Source: DASUKL01 sp036278755 (lineage in GTDB: Bacteria; Chloroflexota; Limnocylindria; Limnocylindrales; CSP1-4). From it: a stretch of 40,922 nt of DNA. Below, piece by piece: positions 38,983-40,922 of the stretch. The position numbers and the translations under genes were made by a program. The number at the start of each line of letters is the position of its first letter. Position 1 is the stretch's first letter. The DNA lies in NCBI GenBank assembly GCA_036278755.1, contig DASUKL010000133.1, forward strand, positions 1 through 40,922. Direction: 5' to 3'. A model generated the notes under the pieces. That model was not told the origin of the DNA. It did no database searches and was given only the letters and a program-made list of their open reading frames with translations.

Positions 38983-39888
38983 GTGCGTCTCCTCTCGTAC
39001 CGCGACCAGGGCCGTGAGCGACTAGGCCTGCTCATCGGCGAGCAGGTCGTGCCGGCCCAGGCATTGCTGCCCCCGGGTCCGGCCACGATGGCCGACCTGC
39101 TTGCGGCCGGGCCGGAGGCCGTAGAGCGACTGCGGCAGGCGGTCACAGGCCTCGGGGCGGACACCGTGGCCGAGGCCCGCGACCTCCAGGGCCTGACCCT
39201 CCTCGCGCCGCTGCCGCGGCCACCGAAGATCGTGGCCATCGGGCTGAACTACCGCTCCCACACGGGCGAACAGGAACGGCCGGCGCCCAAGGAGCCGATG
39301 ATCTTCGCCAAGTACCCCACCGCCGTCATCGGACCGGGGGCCGAGATCCGCTGGGACCCCGCCCTCAGCGCCCAGGTCGACTACGAGGGCGAGCTGGCCG
39401 CCGTCGTCGGGCGTCCGGCGCGACGGGTCGGGCGTGGCGAGGCGCTGGACTACCTCATCGGCTACACCGTGGCCAACGACGTGACGGCCCGCGACCTCCA
39501 GGATCGGGACCGCCAGTTCACCCGGGGCAAGTCGCTCGACACGTTCTGCCCCCTGGGCCCGGCCCTCGTGACGGCCGACGAGGTGCCGGATCCGCAGGCG
39601 CTCCGCCTCACGACGCACGTCGACGGCGAGCTGGTCCAGGACGAGACGACGGCAGCCATGATCTTCGACGTCGCGGAGCTCATCGCCTTCGCCTCCCGGG
39701 CCTTCACCCTGGAGCCAGGCGACGTCATCCTCACCGGCACGCCCGGCGGGGTGGGCCACTACCGCCACCCGCCGCGCTACCTCCACGACGGTGACGTGGT
39801 GGCGGTCGAGATCGAGGGTCTGGGCCGCCTGGTCAACCCCTGCCGCGAAGAGCGTCGCGCCGGGGATGCGCGGGGCGATGATGACTGA
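38983..39888 (+). CDS. Fumarylacetoacetate hydrolase family protein
   Basis: The 301-residue enzyme belongs to the FAH superfamily, which includes fumarylpyruvate and acylpyruvate hydrolases, oxaloacetate decarboxylases and 2-keto-4-pentenoate hydratases. The signatures are KIVAIGLNYRSHTGE (catalytic His), the metal ligands in VDYEGELAAVVG, YTVANDVTARDLQ, and ILTGTPGGVGHYR. The exact reaction cannot be told from sequence. The GTG at 38983 gives the usual MRLxSYR-like start. Its last codons overlap the start of the response-regulator gene by 8 bases. Confidence 0.9.
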   Translation: MRLLSYRDQGRERLGLLIGEQVVPAQALLPPGPATMADLLAAGPEAVERLRQAVTGLGADTVAEARDLQGLTLLAPLPRPPKIVAIGLNYRSHTGEQERPAPKEPMIFAKYPTAVIGPGAEIRWDPALSAQVDYEGELAAVVGRPARRVGRGEALDYLIGYTVANDVTARDLQDRDRQFTRGKSLDTFCPLGPALVTADEVPDPQALRLTTHVDGELVQDETTAAMIFDVAELIAFASRAFTLEPGDVILTGTPGGVGHYRHPPRYLHDGDVVAVEIEGLGRLVNPCREERRAGDARGDDD

Positions 39889-40561
39889 GACCCCGGCCCG
39901 CATCCTCGTCGTCGACGACGAGCCAGCCATGGTGGGCGCGCTGTCGGCCCTCCTCGGGGCGGCCGGGCAGCGGATCGTGCCGGCTTACGACGGCCACGAG
40001 GCCCTGGAACGCTTCCGCTCCGAAGCGCCCGACCTCGTGCTCCTCGACCTGGCCATGCCCGGCCTCGACGGGGCCACCGTATGCCGCCAGCTGCGCGAGG
40101 AGAGCGACGTGCCGATCATCGTCGTCTCCGGCGAGCGGGACGCAGGTGTGACGGTGGACCTGCTGGATCTTGGGGCGGACGACTACGTCCGCAAGCCGTT
40201 CCGCGGCGATGAGCTCCTGGCCCGGGTGCGGGCCGTGCTGCGGCGCCGTGAGGCGCACGCCGGCGGGGCGGACTGGACCGTCGACCGGCGGCGCCACGAG
40301 ATCCGCTGGCAGGGCCAGGCGATCCCCCTCACGCTCATCGAGCACCGTCTCGTCCAGCGCCTCGTGGAACACGCGGGCGAGGTCGTCCCGCAGGCCGAAT
40401 TGCTGGCGGCGGGCTGGCCGATGGAGCACGATCCCGACCCCCTCTGGCTCAAGCCCCACCTGGCTCGGGCCCGGGCCAAGCTTCGCGCCGTCGGGGCACC
40501 GATGCCCCGGGCCGTGCGCGGGGTGGGCTATCGGCTGCCCGCCGAGCCTGCGGAGTCCTGA
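39881..40561 (+). CDS. OmpR/PhoB-type response regulator
   Basis: The 226-residue protein has a receiver domain with the acidic cluster D12/D13 (ILVVDDEPAM), phospho-acceptor D56 (LVLLDLAMPGLDG) and K105 (ADDYVRKPF). A winged-helix DNA-binding domain follows at about residues 132-224 (LTLIEHRLVQRLVEHAGEVV, RAVRGVGYRLP). An ATG directly before (39878) is also in frame. The start overlaps the FAH gene stop, so the two are co-transcribed; this is an odd pair, since no sensor kinase follows. The partner kinase must lie elsewhere. Confidence 0.9.
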   Translation: MTETPARILVVDDEPAMVGALSALLGAAGQRIVPAYDGHEALERFRSEAPDLVLLDLAMPGLDGATVCRQLREESDVPIIVVSGERDAGVTVDLLDLGADDYVRKPFRGDELLARVRAVLRRREAHAGGADWTVDRRRHEIRWQGQAIPLTLIEHRLVQRLVEHAGEVVPQAELLAAGWPMEHDPDPLWLKPHLARARAKLRAVGAPMPRAVRGVGYRLPAEPAES

Positions 40562-40739
40562 GCCCCGAAAGGCCAGCGCCCAACGCGGGCGAGGCGCAAC
40601 CTTCTCGCAACCGATTCTCGACCGCACTGCCGCTGACGGCGTCGGGCCCGCGGCCGAGACTTGGACGTACCGGGTCGGCGGCCGGCCGATCGTGTATCCC
40701 CCCAAGGTCGGGCCGAGCACCGGAGAAGGAGGCGCGCCG
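40562..40739. promoter_or_regulatory. Upstream region of the last gene, with a strong ribosome binding site
   Basis: AAGGAGG at 40726-40732 lies 7 bases before the ATG at 40740, a textbook spacing, and fixes the start of the last gene. TTGGAC (40671-40676) and TATCCC (40695-40700), 18 bases apart, are a weak promoter candidate. Confidence 0.5.
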
Positions 40740-40922
40740 ATGGCGATGTATGAGCTGCCCTACGGGCATCCTCTCGAGACGCGCGCTTCGGGCCCCGTCA
40801 CGTGTGCCGTGTGTGGCTGTCGTCTGACGCCCGCGGCCGGCCTGGAGGGCACGGCCTGGCGCCACTTCCAGGTGCGTCCGGGTCAGGACGCCCGTGGCGA
40901 TCGCCCGTCCTGCCTCGACGAG
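40740..40922 (+). CDS. Partial small zinc-binding-like protein, cut by the window end
   Basis: Sixty-one codons are open to the edge of the window. The protein begins MAMYELPYGHPLETRASGPV and has C22-x-x-C25 (TCAVCGCRL), H42 (WRHF) and C58 (PSCLDE), a spacing that suggests a zinc-ribbon-like site. Unlike most genes here it has a full Shine-Dalgarno sequence. I do not recognise the family, and the C-terminus is missing. Confidence 0.65.
   Translation, partial: MAMYELPYGHPLETRASGPVTCAVCGCRLTPAAGLEGTAWRHFQVRPGQDARGDRPSCLDE

Overview
The window is a gene-dense stretch of chromosome from a very G+C-rich bacterium (roughly 70% or more by eye). It carries about 39 protein genes, one broken gene, no recognisable rRNA or tRNA gene, no CRISPR array and no insertion sequence. 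Two coenzyme-F420-type oxidoreductases, frequent GTG starts, a CvpA-protease fusion of the MarP type, a ferredoxin-dependent 2-oxoacid oxidoreductase (KorAB) and apparently leaderless promoters fit a high-GC terrestrial lineage, either Actinomycetota or the high-GC Chloroflexota (Limnocylindria/Ellin6529-like). I lean to Chloroflexota, but this is inference from gene style, not proof.

Layout. 1-4382: leuC-leuD (leucine synthesis), a membrane-anchored MarP-like serine protease and a TauE/SafE permease. 4383-5800: two gene-poor stretches around a cyclophilin, the second holding a 72-bp tandem repeat array. 5801-13282: a co-directional run of GNAT acetyltransferase, NUDIX hydrolase, nitrilase, a DUF4440 gene remnant, ilvD, LLM and PPOX F420-type enzymes, M20 peptidase and a small membrane protein. 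13301-16277: a MarR regulator divergent from fabD and a first fabF. 16278-18783: gene-poor DNA, an XRE/PD-(D/E)XK-like fusion protein and a DUF2236 oxygenase. 18817-24552: FAD oxidoreductase, a second fabF, panC-panB (pantothenate) and a Ca2+/H+ exchanger. 24553-30352: a second 72-bp repeat array, then minus-strand genes for a thioesterase, an S53 peptidase, a GNAT enzyme and a copper P-type ATPase. 30518-34481: lipoprotein, Ogt, a third repeat field, an unknown protein, an M24 peptidase and a receiver-like protein. 34507-40922: korA-korB, an EamA transporter, an FAH-family enzyme, an OmpR-type regulator and the start of a small zinc-binding protein.

Metabolism. LeuCD and IlvD serve branched-chain amino acids. 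IlvD makes 2-ketoisovalerate, the substrate of PanB; PanB and PanC then lead to pantothenate, hence CoA and acyl carrier protein, which FabD and the two FabF proteins use. KorAB oxidises a 2-oxoacid to acyl-CoA and reduces ferredoxin.

The most unusual signals lie outside the proteins. (1) A dispersed 72-bp repeat family is built around a TTCGCT-N3/5-GCRAA inverted-repeat box. Two arrays 19 kb apart, in opposite orientation, share the same head, the same 72-bp phase and the same flanking words. (2) A strict promoter geometry recurs: a -10 hexamer TANNNT lies exactly 6 nt before the start codon of six unrelated genes, and 7-10 nt before several more, predicting leaderless transcripts. (3) All five convergent gene junctions contain short tandem direct repeats. 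In two of them the repeat copies carry the stop codons of the facing genes. (4) In-frame loop expansions of 18-30 bp periodicity occur in several otherwise conserved enzymes.
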